From an uncultured Lachnospiraceae bacterium (GTDB taxonomy: Bacteria > Bacillota > Clostridia > Lachnospirales > Lachnospiraceae), in assembly GCA_900319245.1 (NCBI GenBank), contig ONNQ01000001.1, positions 1 through 64,000 on the forward strand: DNA of 64,000 bases. The letters are read 5' to 3'. Below are positions 1 to 9,381 of the stretch, piece by piece; the first letter of the stretch is position 1, and every line of letters starts with the position of its first letter. The translations under genes were made by a program, and so were the position numbers. A model generated the notes under the pieces. That model was not told where the DNA came from and did no database searches. It saw only the letters and a program-made list of their open reading frames with translations.

Positions 1-96
1 CACAAGACCCCTTGAAGAGTACAAGGTAGATAGGCGTGAGGTGTAAGTGCGGCAACGCATTCAGCTGACACGTACTAATAGGTCGGAAGCTTATCC
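1..96 (+). rRNA. 23S rRNA, 3' end only
   Basis: The first ~96 bases match the conserved 3' end of bacterial 23S rRNA: the CCCCTTGAAGAGTACAAGG stretch, a GATAGG..GTGTAAG helix and the terminal ACTAATAGGTCGG segment. The rest of the gene lies left of the window. The 3' boundary is estimated from family knowledge. No 5S gene follows before tRNA-Asp. Confidence 0.9.
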
Positions 97-146
97 TTAA
101 GTTCTTGGAAGACGCGAAAGCGTTTCGGTGTTCAGTTTTGAAGGTA

Positions 147-175
147 TTGACAAAATGGTTCGTAGTAAGTATAAT
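147..175 (+). promoter_or_regulatory. Consensus sigma-70 promoter of the tRNA cluster
   Basis: TTGACA (147-152) and TATAAT (170-175) are both perfect consensus hexamers with a 17-base spacer. Transcription would start near 182, about 17 bases before tRNA-Asp. The tRNAs can therefore be transcribed independently of the upstream rRNA operon. Confidence 0.85.
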
Positions 176-198
176 ACGGATTGTTCAATATCATATTA

Positions 199-272
199 GG
201 CCCTGTGGTACAGTTGGTTAGCACGCCGCCCTGTCACGGCGGAGGTCGTCGGTTCGAGCCCGATCAGGGTCG
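199..272 (+). tRNA. tRNA-Asp(GTC)
   Basis: GGCCCTG pairs with CAGGGTC to form the acceptor stem. The anticodon loop is CTGTCAC, giving GTC, and the T arm is GGTTCGAGCC-like. CCA is not encoded. A short hairpin (276-283 with 289-296) follows and may aid processing. Confidence 0.95.
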
Positions 273-310
273 CTTGAGCAGCTTCAAGAGCTGCTCTTGC
301 TTTAAAAATT

Positions 311-383
311 GGGGTCTTAGCTCAGCTGGGAGAGCACCTGCCTTACAAGCAGGGGGTCACAGGTTCGAGCCCTGTAGGCCCCA
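311..383 (+). tRNA. tRNA-Val(TAC)
   Basis: Acceptor stem GGGGTCT/AGGCCCC, anticodon stem CCTGC/GCAGG and loop CTTACAA giving TAC. The D and T arms are normal. CCA is not encoded. Confidence 0.95.
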
Positions 384-410
384 GTTATTTTCTAAAGATG
401 ATGTGAGCTT

Positions 411-483
411 GCCGATGTGGCTCAATTGGCAGAGCAGCTGATTTGTAATCAGCAGGTTATCGGTTCGAGTCCGATCATCGGCT
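411..483 (+). tRNA. tRNA-Thr(TGT)
   Basis: Acceptor stem GCCGATG/CATCGGC. Anticodon stem GCTGA/TCAGC holds the loop TTTGTAA, giving TGT. CCA is not encoded. Confidence 0.95.
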
Positions 484-489
484 TTATAT

Positions 490-571
490 GGATGGGTTCC
501 CGAGCGGCCAAAGGGGGCAGACTGTAAATCTGTTGTCAGTGACTTCGGTGGTTCGAATCCACCCCCATCCA
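490..571 (+). tRNA. tRNA-Tyr(GTA)
   Basis: At 82 bases this is a class II tRNA with a long variable arm. The acceptor stem is GGATGGG/CCCATCC, and the anticodon loop CTGTAAA gives GTA. Confidence 0.95.
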
Positions 572-576
572 TTTCA

Positions 577-602
577 AGATGATTTAACGGATCATCTTTT
601 TT
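577..602 (+). terminator. Intrinsic terminator after tRNA-Tyr
   Basis: AAGATGAT (577-584) pairs with ATCATCTT (591-598) and runs into a T tract. It lies between tRNA-Tyr and tRNA-fMet, so the first four tRNAs may form their own unit, with read-through or a separate promoter serving the next tRNAs. Confidence 0.7.
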
Positions 603-632
603 ATACGGGGCGCTTATTGGTGCTCAAAGTGC

Positions 633-706
<74 letters not shown>

Positions 707-710
707 TTTT

Positions 711-783
<73 letters not shown>

Positions 784-789
784 CTTGAA

Positions 790-815
790 GAACCGCCAAA
801 ATAGGCGGTTCATTT
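790..815 (+). terminator. Hairpin after tRNA-Phe, possible terminator
   Basis: GAACCGCC (790-797) pairs perfectly with GGCGGTTC (804-811). Only a weak T-rich tail follows, so it could be a leaky terminator or a processing hairpin before tRNA-Lys. Confidence 0.5.
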
Positions 816-844
816 CATATTATTCGTTATATACATGATTATAT

Positions 845-917
845 GGGCGATTAGCTCAGTCGGTAGAGCACTTGACTTTTAATCAAGTTGTCGGGGGTTC
901 GATCCCCCCATCGCTCA
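845..917 (+). tRNA. tRNA-Lys(TTT)
   Basis: Acceptor stem GGGCGAT/ATCGCTC. Anticodon loop CTTTTAA gives TTT. CCA is not encoded. Confidence 0.95.
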
Positions 918-923
918 GGATAC

Positions 924-970
924 ACAGCCAGTAACAGATGAAAGCCATCTCGTTCCTGGCTGTTTTCGTT
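924..970 (+). terminator. Terminator of the tRNA cluster
   Basis: ACAGCCAG pairs with CTGGCTGT. An inner AGATG/CATCT helix and a tail TTTTCGTT follow. It closes the tRNA cluster. I see nothing definite in 971-1142 apart from the leader of the next gene. Confidence 0.7.
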
Positions 971-1142
971 GTCTGAGATTTGAGAAACTGTTATTCTATT
1001 AGATAGAAATCGCAATCGAGAGCGGAAGCAGGATGTAATCAGTAGGGGCCTTTAGTCTCTACACAGTCTCTATATAAGAAGACAAGCCTGCGTGCAGGAA
1101 AGAGACTGCCAAGTCAGTTTGAAATGAACAATGGGGTGCGAA

Positions 1143-2948
1143 ATGACAATGGGATCCAAGGAAAAGAAAGCGGGAAAGAGTAAGCCCGCAGAGCAGATAA
1201 AAGCGAAAGCAGTAACAAGAAATGGACTTGGCAAATCCGGAACGATGATTCTGCTGGTCTCCATGCTGGCCCTTTTTGTGAGTATGTGCGGAATAGTCTT
1301 TCTATTTACAAAGGCCTTTTTTCATTCCGACAGCGCGTTCTATGTACAGCTGGCGCTGGAACAGCTTAAGAGCGGCAAGCTCTTTCCTCCGGGGATGTGC
1401 TACAGCACGGTTCTGTTTGTGCGATCCCCCAATCTGATCCTGCTTCCAATTTTGAAGGTGATCAAGGACTGGATGCTTGCGAGGGAGCTGATGGTCATAG
1501 TGATGTGGGTGCTCCTGCTTCTTGCGGTGCTGTACTGTTTTCTCCCCAAGAAGAACAGAAACATCGCGGCGGCCGTCATTGCATGCATGCTGCTCATGAA
1601 CCCGTATCAGACGGCGGATGTGGCCAATGAGACGACCGATATGCTGTTCTTCCAGGGCGCTTATCTCACGATCTTTTTTGACGTCGTGATCGCGCTGGGC
1701 GTGATGCACAGGATCATTTTGCTGGACCGCAAGGACAAGACGGCCTACAAGGCGTTTTTGATGATTTTACTGGGAATCGTTCTCTTCTTCCCCCTGCTTG
1801 GAAGTGTCCGGATGGACATGATCCTTACGCTTCCTCTTGCGGCAACCATTGTGATCTTCTATTTTCTGGAGAGCGATCAGAAGGTTTCCGAGGTACTTAA
1901 GAACAAGCGCTGCATCATCGCAGTTATAGTCATCATGCTGGCGGTGGTCGCGGGCTTTCTCTGCTATCGCAGGCTTGGCGCTATGTACTGGAGCGAGAGC
2001 AAAGGTACATACCTGAAGATGGACAAGTACACGGGACTCTGGTATTCCATCGGACAGTTTGTGAACAATCTGACTATTATTTTTGGCAATGTGGAAGGCG
2101 CAGTGTTCCTGTCATTCCCGGGCCTTAGCAAGTTTATCAACTATTTCTATGCGCTGGTTCTGGTCTTTGTGATCCCGACAGCGGCGCTTGTCCGTTTTCC
2201 CAAGCACGAAAACCGCTTTACCCGCTTCCTGATCCTGTATACATGGATCAGCAATCTGGCGGTGGCGGGCGTCTTCATTGCCTGTAACCAGTGGGCGCCC
2301 AGGTATCTTTTGACCATTTATCTGGATGACATTCTGCTGTTTGCTGTGCTGCTGTCCGAGTATATGAAAAAGAGGGAGTTCCTCACCGCGCTGTGTGCCG
2401 GCCTCATTGTCGCACTGTACTGCTCCGTCTGCCATGTCTATTTCTGGGGGCACTATAAGGACAAGATCGGTACGGATCCCAGCAAGGAGCTGATCAGTTT
2501 CCTGGAGGAAAATGACCTGCATTATGGATACGCATCGTTCTGGAATGCGAGCGTGAACACGGTTTTGTCGGGTGGGGAGGTCGAGATCCTTCCGCTGTGG
2601 GACTATGCGGCCAACGGATCGCAGAGACAGGCCTATAACCCCTCCGATTACCGAAGCTGGCTCAACAACGAGAATTGGTACGATCCGGCGACCCATCCCG
2701 GCAAAAGCTTCATGCTGCTGAAAAATAATGCGGACGAAGATGAAGCCGCGCGAGCGGAATGGATAGAGAAGAACGGCGATGATCCCAATAATCCGTGGGT
2801 GGACACGACGCCGCCGGAGACGATCCGGGAGGAGTTCTATCGTCTGAATCCCGAGACGCTGACTTGCGGCGATTACACGATTGTGGTCTTTGAGGACAAC
2901 CAGGCTATGCGAAGTCTTGGAGCGTCGCTGATGGATGCCGGGAAGTAA
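1143..2948 (+). CDS. Polytopic membrane protein, GT-C glycosyltransferase-like
   Basis: About 600 residues with a basic N-terminal tail, one early membrane segment (about residues 35-57), then a dozen or so hydrophobic segments and a soluble C-terminal region of about 150 residues. An acidic motif HSDSAFY sits in the first external loop, where GT-C glycosyltransferases carry their catalytic acid. This suggests, but does not prove, transfer of sugars from a lipid carrier. A start at 1143 is preferred because GGGGTG lies five bases upstream; an in-frame ATG at 1131 lacks a ribosome site. The stop abuts the YfhO-family gene, so the pair is translationally coupled. No specific function is recognised. 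Confidence 0.75.
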   Translation: MTMGSKEKKAGKSKPAEQIKAKAVTRNGLGKSGTMILLVSMLALFVSMCGIVFLFTKAFFHSDSAFYVQLALEQLKSGKLFPPGMCYSTVLFVRSPNLILLPILKVIKDWMLARELMVIVMWVLLLLAVLYCFLPKKNRNIAAAVIACMLLMNPYQTADVANETTDMLFFQGAYLTIFFDVVIALGVMHRIILLDRKDKTAYKAFLMILLGIVLFFPLLGSVRMDMILTLPLAATIVIFYFLESDQKVSEVLKNKRCIIAVIVIMLAVVAGFLCYRRLGAMYWSESKGTYLKMDKYTGLWYSIGQFVNNLTIIFGNVEGAVFLSFPGLSKFINYFYALVLVFVIPTAALVRFPKHENRFTRFLILYTWISNLAVAGVFIACNQWAPRYLLTIYLDDILLFAVLLSEYMKKREFLTALCAGLIVALYCSVCHVYFWGHYKDKIGTDPSKELISFLEENDLHYGYASFWNASVNTVLSGGEVEILPLWDYAANGSQRQAYNPSDYRSWLNNENWYDPATHPGKSFMLLKNNADEDEAARAEWIEKNGDDPNNPWVDTTPPETIREEFYRLNPETLTCGDYTIVVFEDNQAMRSLGASLMDAGK

Positions 2949-5687
2949 ATGGGCAGGGCAAGAGTGAAAATGAAGAAACCGCATACACGGGCTTTTCATG
3001 CGCCGCGACTTCAGATGCCTCTGGCGGCAGCGGCGGTGACAGCCATGGTCCTGTGGGCGGCGCTGTATCTGGGAGACTTTGTGCCATTTGGCGTCAACAC
3101 GCCGGCCGTGACGGATGCTAAGCTTCAGTATTTGGACCTGTTTGCCTATTGCCGGGACGTTCTTACGGGCCAAAATACAGCGGCCTATACATTCTCCAAT
3201 ACGCTGGGCGGCAGCGCCGTGGCGATCTGGACCTATTATCTGGCGTCGCCGTTTAACCTGTTGGTTTTGCTGTTCCCGAAGGAGCAGATGAATCTGTTCC
3301 TGGAAGTGCTGATCACGGTAAAGTGCAGTGCCGCGTCCGCCGCGTTTGCATGGATGATCGGCGAGCGATACAGAGGCCGTATTCGGGGAAGCATTGCGCT
3401 CGTTTTGTCCGTCAGCTACGGGCTGATGCAATATATGCTGGCTCAGGGAAGCAATGTGATGTGGCTGGACGGCGTCATATTGCTTCCTTTTATTGCGCTT
3501 GGCGTCCACAGGATAGTTGGCGTTCGAACGACTAGCTGCCATACCGGCCAAGGGCTGGCGAAACCTGTCCTGGGACTTGCGGTGCCTGCGGCGCTGTCAG
3601 TGATCTTCAATTGGTATACCGGTGGAATCAATTACCTATTTAGTTTTGTGTGGCTTTTCTATGAGATGCTGCGTAGAGACCGAAAACGCACTGTTGACAG
3701 GGGAGGAAGAGTGTTTGCGCTGTATTTTGGCGCAATGGCCCTGGGACTGCTGCTGGCTTCGTTTTTGTTTGTGCCCAGCGTTATAGCGCTCCGGAACGGA
3801 AAAGGGGCGGGATGGAATCCTGTGCAGGCCTTGGGGACAATCTCTCTGGGGCTTCGCGGGAATCCGCTTTCGGTGCTGCGCAGCTATCGAATTGGAGAGA
3901 TCAGTGACAGCCAAAGAGTGTCGCTGTTTTGCGGTTCGCTGGCACTTTTTGGTACGACCGCCTTCTTTATGTCCGGCCGGATCCCAAGGCGAGGGAAGAT
4001 CGCCGGTGCGGGCGTATGCCTGTTTACCGTGATGTCGTATTTTTGGCAGCCGCTGTTTCGTGTTTTTTCATTACTGCAGTTTTCGGACAGCTATTGGTAT
4101 CGATATGGCTATTTGGGCAGTTTCGTGCTGCTCGATCTGGCGGCGTACTGGGCCGGGTCGCTTCCGGTGCGGGGCGGCGTCCGGAATCGTAGGGAATGGG
4201 CAGTGATTCCCAAAGCCGGTGCGTTCTGCATCCTTATGATGGCAGTCTCACGGCGTATTTGGCCGTCTGGAGGCGGCGGGACCACAAGAACCGCCGTTCT
4301 TATGCTTCTTATTATAACCGGGCTTGCAGGGGCAATATGGGCTCCGATGAAGACGATCGCGATTTCGGAAAGGGCGCGCAGAGCGGCCGCCGCAGCATTG
4401 GCGGTTGTCTGCCTCACGGAATCATTTCTGCAGGCACGGGCGATGCTGACGATCTACCATACGGACACGGCGCAGGAATATGAGGTCTACAGCAGGCAGG
4501 CACAGGCGCAGGTCGACGCGCTGAAGACCTATGACAGTGGCTTTTACCGCGTGAACCAGACGTCAACCCGGATCGGAAACAAGGACGGGCTGACGGCGGC
4601 GTACCTGGATGCAATGGCGTATGGGTATGCGTCTGTGAGCGGCTATACGTCTTGTCCGGAAAATACACAGCTGACTTTTTTGGACAAGCTGGGGTACAGA
4701 AAAGAATATGAGAGCTTCAACATTGTGAACACGTCGTTTCTGCCGGCCGATTCGCTGCTGGGCGTCAAGTATGTTCTCTCCGGGTACGATATGCCCGGTC
4801 TTACGAAGATGGAGACGCTTGGTACGTACAATGGGAAAGCCGTCTATGAAAACCCGTTTGTTTTGCCGGTGGCAATGATCTGCGGCCCGGAGACGGAGGC
4901 GCAGCGTGAAGAACAGGGCGGCGCGGACCTTTCAGGCGCTGTAAAGGGTGCCTGGGGACAGAAAAAGCAGGGACTGCCGAGCGCATCGGATCCCTTCCCC
5001 TATCTGGAGCGCCTGTACAGCAAACTGGCAGGCCAAAAAACGGATCTGTTCGTGCCTGTAGAAGCCGAGCGGCATTACGCGGACGGCATGACGACATGGA
5101 CGCTGCAGGTGCCGGCAGGGCGCTTCTGTTTATACGGAAATCTCCCCTGGGAGGAGCCGATGGAAGGCCGGCTCACGGTCTCTAAGGACTGGGGGTACGG
5201 ATATGGCGATTGGCTCTCGCCCTCGGTGTTCTACATACCGGTTCCGGACGAAGAGAGGACCGTTCGCATTACGCTGGAGACGCAGGGAGAGCCGAACCTG
5301 CGAGCGGCACAGTTCGAAGCGCTGGATCTGGCCGTGCTGGCGGAGAGCGCGGAGAGGATTCGCGCAAAGGCCGCCGCAGTGAAGCGCGTGGAGATAGGGC
5401 CCGGGGAAGTCATCTGTACGGCAGAGGGAGAAGCGGGCCAGCATCTTGTCCTGACCATCCCCTATTCACAGGGGTGGACAGCCTATGTCAATGGCCAAAA
5501 GACGCAGATTGGGGCATTTGAAGGCGCCCTGATACAAATTCCGCTTGTGCAGGGAGAAAATCATATTACAATGCAATATAGAGTCCCCGGAGCAGGCGCA
5601 GGACGACTGTTATCCCTATTGGGAGCAGGGCTGGCCGCCGCGTGGATCATATGGGAGAAGAAAAGAAAGAGAGGATATAGGAGTTGA
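2949..5687 (+). CDS. YfhO-family membrane protein
   Basis: 912 residues with many membrane segments over roughly residues 20-510 and a C-terminal soluble domain. The early loop contains TLGGSAVAIWTYYLASPFN, the YYLASPFNLL pattern typical of YfhO proteins. Bacillus relatives act in glycosylation of lipoteichoic acid. The family and the Tyr/Ser-rich loop support a membrane glycosyltransferase role in envelope polymer decoration; the substrate here is unknown. It starts directly after the previous stop and overlaps the mtnN start by four bases. A second family member is at 24391-27399. Confidence 0.85.
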   Translation: MGRARVKMKKPHTRAFHAPRLQMPLAAAAVTAMVLWAALYLGDFVPFGVNTPAVTDAKLQYLDLFAYCRDVLTGQNTAAYTFSNTLGGSAVAIWTYYLASPFNLLVLLFPKEQMNLFLEVLITVKCSAASAAFAWMIGERYRGRIRGSIALVLSVSYGLMQYMLAQGSNVMWLDGVILLPFIALGVHRIVGVRTTSCHTGQGLAKPVLGLAVPAALSVIFNWYTGGINYLFSFVWLFYEMLRRDRKRTVDRGGRVFALYFGAMALGLLLASFLFVPSVIALRNGKGAGWNPVQALGTISLGLRGNPLSVLRSYRIGEISDSQRVSLFCGSLALFGTTAFFMSGRIPRRGKIAGAGVCLFTVMSYFWQPLFRVFSLLQFSDSYWYRYGYLGSFVLLDLAAYWAGSLPVRGGVRNRREWAVIPKAGAFCILMMAVSRRIWPSGGGGTTRTAVLMLLIITGLAGAIWAPMKTIAISERARRAAAAALAVVCLTESFLQARAMLTIYHTDTAQEYEVYSRQAQAQVDALKTYDSGFYRVNQTSTRIGNKDGLTAAYLDAMAYGYASVSGYTSCPENTQLTFLDKLGYRKEYESFNIVNTSFLPADSLLGVKYVLSGYDMPGLTKMETLGTYNGKAVYENPFVLPVAMICGPETEAQREEQGGADLSGAVKGAWGQKKQGLPSASDPFPYLERLYSKLAGQKTDLFVPVEAERHYADGMTTWTLQVPAGRFCLYGNLPWEEPMEGRLTVSKDWGYGYGDWLSPSVFYIPVPDEERTVRITLETQGEPNLRAAQFEALDLAVLAESAERIRAKAAAVKRVEIGPGEVICTAEGEAGQHLVLTIPYSQGWTAYVNGQKTQIGAFEGALIQIPLVQGENHITMQYRVPGAGAGRLLSLLGAGLAAAWIIWEKKRKRGYRS

Positions 5688-6379
5688 AAATCGGAATTAT
5701 CGGAGCCATGGACGTGGAAGTGGCAAGACTGACGGCAGCAATGACCAAAGAGCGCGAGATGGAAAGAGCCGGCATGCACTTTTGTGAAGGCCGGATCGGC
5801 GGCACGGAAGCGGTCGTTGTTCGCTGCGGGATCGGAAAAGTCAATGCGGGGCTCTGCGTACAGATCCTCTGTGACCTGTTCGGCGTGACCCATGTGATCA
5901 ACACAGGCATCGCGGGATCTCTGGATGAGGAGATCAATATCGGCGATATCGTGGTTTCCATTGATGCGATGTATCATGATATGGACGTGACGGGACTGGG
6001 CTACGAGCCCGGCCAGGTGCCCCAGCTCAAGGTGCTGGCCTTTCCCGCGGACAAGATGCTGCGCGAGGCCGCTGTGAAGGCCTGCCAAGAGGCAGCGCCT
6101 GAAATCGGCGTCTTCGAGGGGCGCGTCGTGAGCGGCGATCAGTTTATCTGTGAAAGAGGAAGAAAAGACGAGATTGCAAAGACGTTCGGCGGTCTGTGCA
6201 CGGAGATGGAAGGCGCCGCGATCGCACAGGCGGCGTATATCAACGGCATTCCCTTTGTGATCGTCCGTGCGATCTCTGATAAGGCGGATGAGAGCGTCCA
6301 TGTCTCCTATGCGGAGTTCGAGGCCAAGGCGGCAGAGCACTGCGCTTCGATCGTAGAGCACATGGTGAAGTCCCTGTAA
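5684..6379 (+). CDS. mtnN: 5'-methylthioadenosine/S-adenosylhomocysteine nucleosidase
   Basis: Cleaves adenine from MTA and SAH, recycling by-products of SAM-dependent methylation and polyamine synthesis. At 231 residues it has the normal family length. It begins MKIGIIGAMDVEV with the conserved early Glu, carries the NTGIAGSLD nucleoside-binding segment, and ends with EMEGAAIAQ and RAISDKAD, which hold the ribose-binding Glu and catalytic Asp. The start is TTG at 5684, overlapping the YfhO stop, with GAGG nine bases upstream. Its product homocysteine precursor links functionally to metH at 13.7 kb, though the genes are not adjacent. Confidence 0.93.
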   Translation: MKIGIIGAMDVEVARLTAAMTKEREMERAGMHFCEGRIGGTEAVVVRCGIGKVNAGLCVQILCDLFGVTHVINTGIAGSLDEEINIGDIVVSIDAMYHDMDVTGLGYEPGQVPQLKVLAFPADKMLREAAVKACQEAAPEIGVFEGRVVSGDQFICERGRKDEIAKTFGGLCTEMEGAAIAQAAYINGIPFVIVRAISDKADESVHVSYAEFEAKAAEHCASIVEHMVKSL

Positions 6380-6421
6380 ACGACACACTGCCTGCGGGGC
6401 AGCGGCGGAATGGAGTTTTCT

Positions 6422-7924
6422 ATGACATTCAGGCAAAGAATTATCATTGCTTTTTCAATCGTGCTTGTACTTCCGGTACTGCTGTTCATGCTGTCCTTCA
6501 TCGTGATCGGAAACGTCATGGCGAGGGGCGAGGATGAAGACAGCGCCGCGCAGTATTTTGACTACGAGTCGCTGACGGAAGACTATCAGCAGTACAGCAG
6601 TCTCCTGGACAGTACCTATGAAGATATTAGAAACGATCTGGACGCGGATCCCGCGATCATCGAGGACCCCGGCTACCTGCAGTCTCTCTCAGAGCGCGTA
6701 GGCGCCGCTAATTCCTATATTTTGGTGAGAAAGGACGCGGATCTGTACTACACCGGCAATGAGGTGGCGGCAGAAAAGGATCTGCCGGTCCTGCCGGGAT
6801 ACAGCAATGCCCGGCAAAACGGGGGCACGAGCTACTACATAGACAGCATGGCCAAGATGGTCAAGCAGCTGGATTTTCAGTTTGAGGACGGCTCGGAGGG
6901 GAGTCTCTTTATCATCACGAAAGTAGTGACGCTGGTCTCGCGCAAATTCCTTGCAGGGATGTTTACGGCGATGGTGGTCATCCTGCTCTTTACGGCCATT
7001 CTGCTGACCAGGTGGCTGGAGGGCAATTTCTTTGACCCCATCAATAAGCTCAATACGGCGATGAACAACATTCGGGACGGAAATCTGGATTATCGCCTGC
7101 AGACGTCGGAGCAGGGCGAGATCGGCAATCTCTATAAGAATTACGAGGAGATGCGGCTGCGGCTCAAGGAATCGGCAGAGGAGAAGCTGGAGAGGGAGAG
7201 ACAGAACAGGGAGCTGATCACCAACATTTCCCACGACCTCAAGACGCCGATCACGTCGATCAAGGGCTATGTGGAGGGGCTGATGGACGGCGTCGCCAAC
7301 ACGCCTGAAAAGCAGGAGCGCTATATCCGGACCATCTACAACAAGGCCAACGACATGAATACGCTGATCAATGAGCTGACGCTGTATTCCAGGATTGACA
7401 ACGACAAGATCCCCTATAATTTCCACAGGATCAACGTCGCGGACTATTTTGGCGACTGCGTAGAAGAGATCGGCATGGACATGGAGTCCAGGGGGATCAC
7501 GCTCAACTACTCCAATATGGTGTCGCCCGACACCAGGATCATCGCGGATCCGGAACAGATGAAGAGAGTGATTAACAATATTGTCGGAAATAGTGTAAAA
7601 TATATGGATAAGCCCGACGGGCGGATCGACATTCGGATTCTCGATGAGGAGGATTCGATCCGCGTCGAGATCGAAGATAACGGAAAGGGGATTGCCGCAC
7701 AGGACCTGCCCAATATCTTCGACCGGTTTTACAGGACGGATTCATCCCGCAACAGCGCGCAGGGCGGCAGCGGGATCGGACTGTCGATCGTGAGAAAGGT
7801 GATCGAAGATCATGGCGGATATGTGTGGGCCACAAGCCGCGAAGGAGAGGGGACCTGCGTGCATTTCGTGATCCGCAAATACCATGAGGCTTCGAATATG
7901 GATGACTATATAGAAGAGGTCTGA
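6422..7924 (+). CDS. Membrane sensor histidine kinase
   Basis: About 500 residues. Membrane segments lie at about 7-31 and 177-198, flanking an extracytoplasmic sensor of about 145 residues. A HAMP linker, a HisKA domain with phospho-acceptor His271 in NISHDLKTP, and an ATPase domain with VINNIVGNSVKYM (N box), DNGKGI and GGSGIGLSIV (G boxes) follow. The start is taken at 6422 because TGGAG lies six bases upstream; an in-frame ATG at 6410 has no spacing for a ribosome site. The response regulator follows 22 bases later. The signal is unknown. Confidence 0.93.
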   Translation: MTFRQRIIIAFSIVLVLPVLLFMLSFIVIGNVMARGEDEDSAAQYFDYESLTEDYQQYSSLLDSTYEDIRNDLDADPAIIEDPGYLQSLSERVGAANSYILVRKDADLYYTGNEVAAEKDLPVLPGYSNARQNGGTSYYIDSMAKMVKQLDFQFEDGSEGSLFIITKVVTLVSRKFLAGMFTAMVVILLFTAILLTRWLEGNFFDPINKLNTAMNNIRDGNLDYRLQTSEQGEIGNLYKNYEEMRLRLKESAEEKLERERQNRELITNISHDLKTPITSIKGYVEGLMDGVANTPEKQERYIRTIYNKANDMNTLINELTLYSRIDNDKIPYNFHRINVADYFGDCVEEIGMDMESRGITLNYSNMVSPDTRIIADPEQMKRVINNIVGNSVKYMDKPDGRIDIRILDEEDSIRVEIEDNGKGIAAQDLPNIFDRFYRTDSSRNSAQGGSGIGLSIVRKVIEDHGGYVWATSREGEGTCVHFVIRKYHEASNMDDYIEEV

Positions 7925-7946
7925 CGACCTGCAGTGGAGGTAGAAC

Positions 7947-8636
7947 ATGAGCAAAATTCTGATCATTGAAGATGAAGTAGCGATTGCCGATCTGGAGAAG
8001 GATTATCTGGAACTGAGCGGATTTGAAGTCAAAATAGAGAACCGGGGCGACAAGGGCCTGCAGACGGCGCTCAAGGAGCCGTTTGATCTGATCATTTTGG
8101 ACCTGATGCTTCCCGGCATGGACGGATTCGAGGTGTGTAAGAGAATCCGCGAGGACAGAAATGTGCCGATCCTGATGGTTTCCGCCAAGAAGGACGACAT
8201 TGATAAGATCCGCGGTCTGGGACTCGGCGCTGACGACTATATCACAAAGCCTTTTAGCCCGAGTGAACTGGTCGCACGTGTAAAGGCGCATATGGCCCGC
8301 TATGAGAGACTGGTTGGCGCAGGGCAGAAGACCAACGATATTATTGAGATCCGCGGACTTAAGATCGACAAGACCGCAAGACGAGTATGGATCAACGGCG
8401 AAGAGAAGAACTTTACGACAAAGGAATTTGATCTTCTCACCTTCCTTGCAGAGAACCCCAATCACGTATTCAGCAAAGAGGAGCTGTTTGCCAAGATCTG
8501 GAACATGGAGAGCGTCGGTGATATCGCGACTGTCACCGTGCATATCAAGAAGATCAGAGAGAAGATCGAGTACAACACCTCCAAGCCGCAGTACATTGAG
8601 ACAATCTGGGGCGTCGGATACCGCTTTAAGATCTGA
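7947..8636 (+). CDS. OmpR-family response regulator
   Basis: 229 residues. The receiver domain (1-115) has acidic residues at IIEDE, phospho-acceptor Asp52 in LDLMLPG, and the conserved Lys in KPF. The C-terminal winged-helix domain (about 130-229) has the TKEFDLL and TVTVHIKKIREKIE signatures. GGAGG lies seven bases before the ATG. It is the cognate partner of the kinase just upstream. Targets cannot be read from the sequence. Confidence 0.95.
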   Translation: MSKILIIEDEVAIADLEKDYLELSGFEVKIENRGDKGLQTALKEPFDLIILDLMLPGMDGFEVCKRIREDRNVPILMVSAKKDDIDKIRGLGLGADDYITKPFSPSELVARVKAHMARYERLVGAGQKTNDIIEIRGLKIDKTARRVWINGEEKNFTTKEFDLLTFLAENPNHVFSKEELFAKIWNMESVGDIATVTVHIKKIREKIEYNTSKPQYIETIWGVGYRFKI

Positions 8637-8647
8637 CGGAGGATCCC

Positions 8648-9346
8648 ATGAGACTGGACAAGTATCTGGCGGAAATGGGCGCCGGCACGCGCAAGGAAAT
8701 CGGCAAGGCGGTCAGGGCGGGACGCGTCACGGTGAATGGCCAGGCGAGCAAGAACGCGGCGATGCAGGTGACGGCAGAAGACGACGTCCGTCTGGACGGG
8801 GCGCTGATCGCTTACGAGACATTTGTCTACTACATGCTCAATAAGCCGGCCGGCGTGATCTCCGCCACAGAGGATGCCAGGGAGCGCACGGTGCTTGACC
8901 TGATCAGTGAGAGGCAGCGCAAAGGGCTCTTTCCGGTTGGCCGATTGGACAAAGACACCGAGGGACTCTTACTGATCACCAATGACGGAGCGCTGGCCCA
9001 CAGGCTGCTTTCGCCCAAACACCATGTTGACAAAGTCTACTACGCGCGCTTGGACGGCCCCGTGGGGGAGGCGGAAAAGGCGCTCTTTGCGCAGGGACTG
9101 AAAGTGGACGATACGCTCACGGCGCTTCCGGCGGACCTGGAGATCCTGACGCCGGCGACGGAAGTCAGAGTGACCATCCGGGAGGGCAAGTTCCATCAGG
9201 TCAAGCGCATGTTTGAAGCAGTGGGCAGGGAAGTGCTGTATCTGCAGCGATTGTCCATGGGGCCGCTCATTCTGGACGAAAGCCTTCCGAAAGGAGGGTA
9301 TCGCAGGCTGACAGAGGAGGAAGAGTCTGCTATAATGAACGTATAA
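8648..9346 (+). CDS. RsuA/RluB-family rRNA pseudouridine synthase
   Basis: Isomerises a uridine in rRNA. 232 residues: an N-terminal S4 RNA-binding domain (about 1-48, MRLDKYLAEMG) followed by the catalytic domain with GRLDKDTEGLLL, where Asp101 is the nucleophile. Length and S4 sequence fit RsuA (16S) better than RluB, but I cannot tell which. It follows the response regulator by 11 bases with GGAGG ahead of the ATG, so it is probably in the same transcript. Confidence 0.9.
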   Translation: MRLDKYLAEMGAGTRKEIGKAVRAGRVTVNGQASKNAAMQVTAEDDVRLDGALIAYETFVYYMLNKPAGVISATEDARERTVLDLISERQRKGLFPVGRLDKDTEGLLLITNDGALAHRLLSPKHHVDKVYYARLDGPVGEAEKALFAQGLKVDDTLTALPADLEILTPATEVRVTIREGKFHQVKRMFEAVGREVLYLQRLSMGPLILDESLPKGGYRRLTEEEESAIMNV

Positions 9347-9381
9347 TCCATCCGGGGGGAATGTGGAGAGGATACGTTACA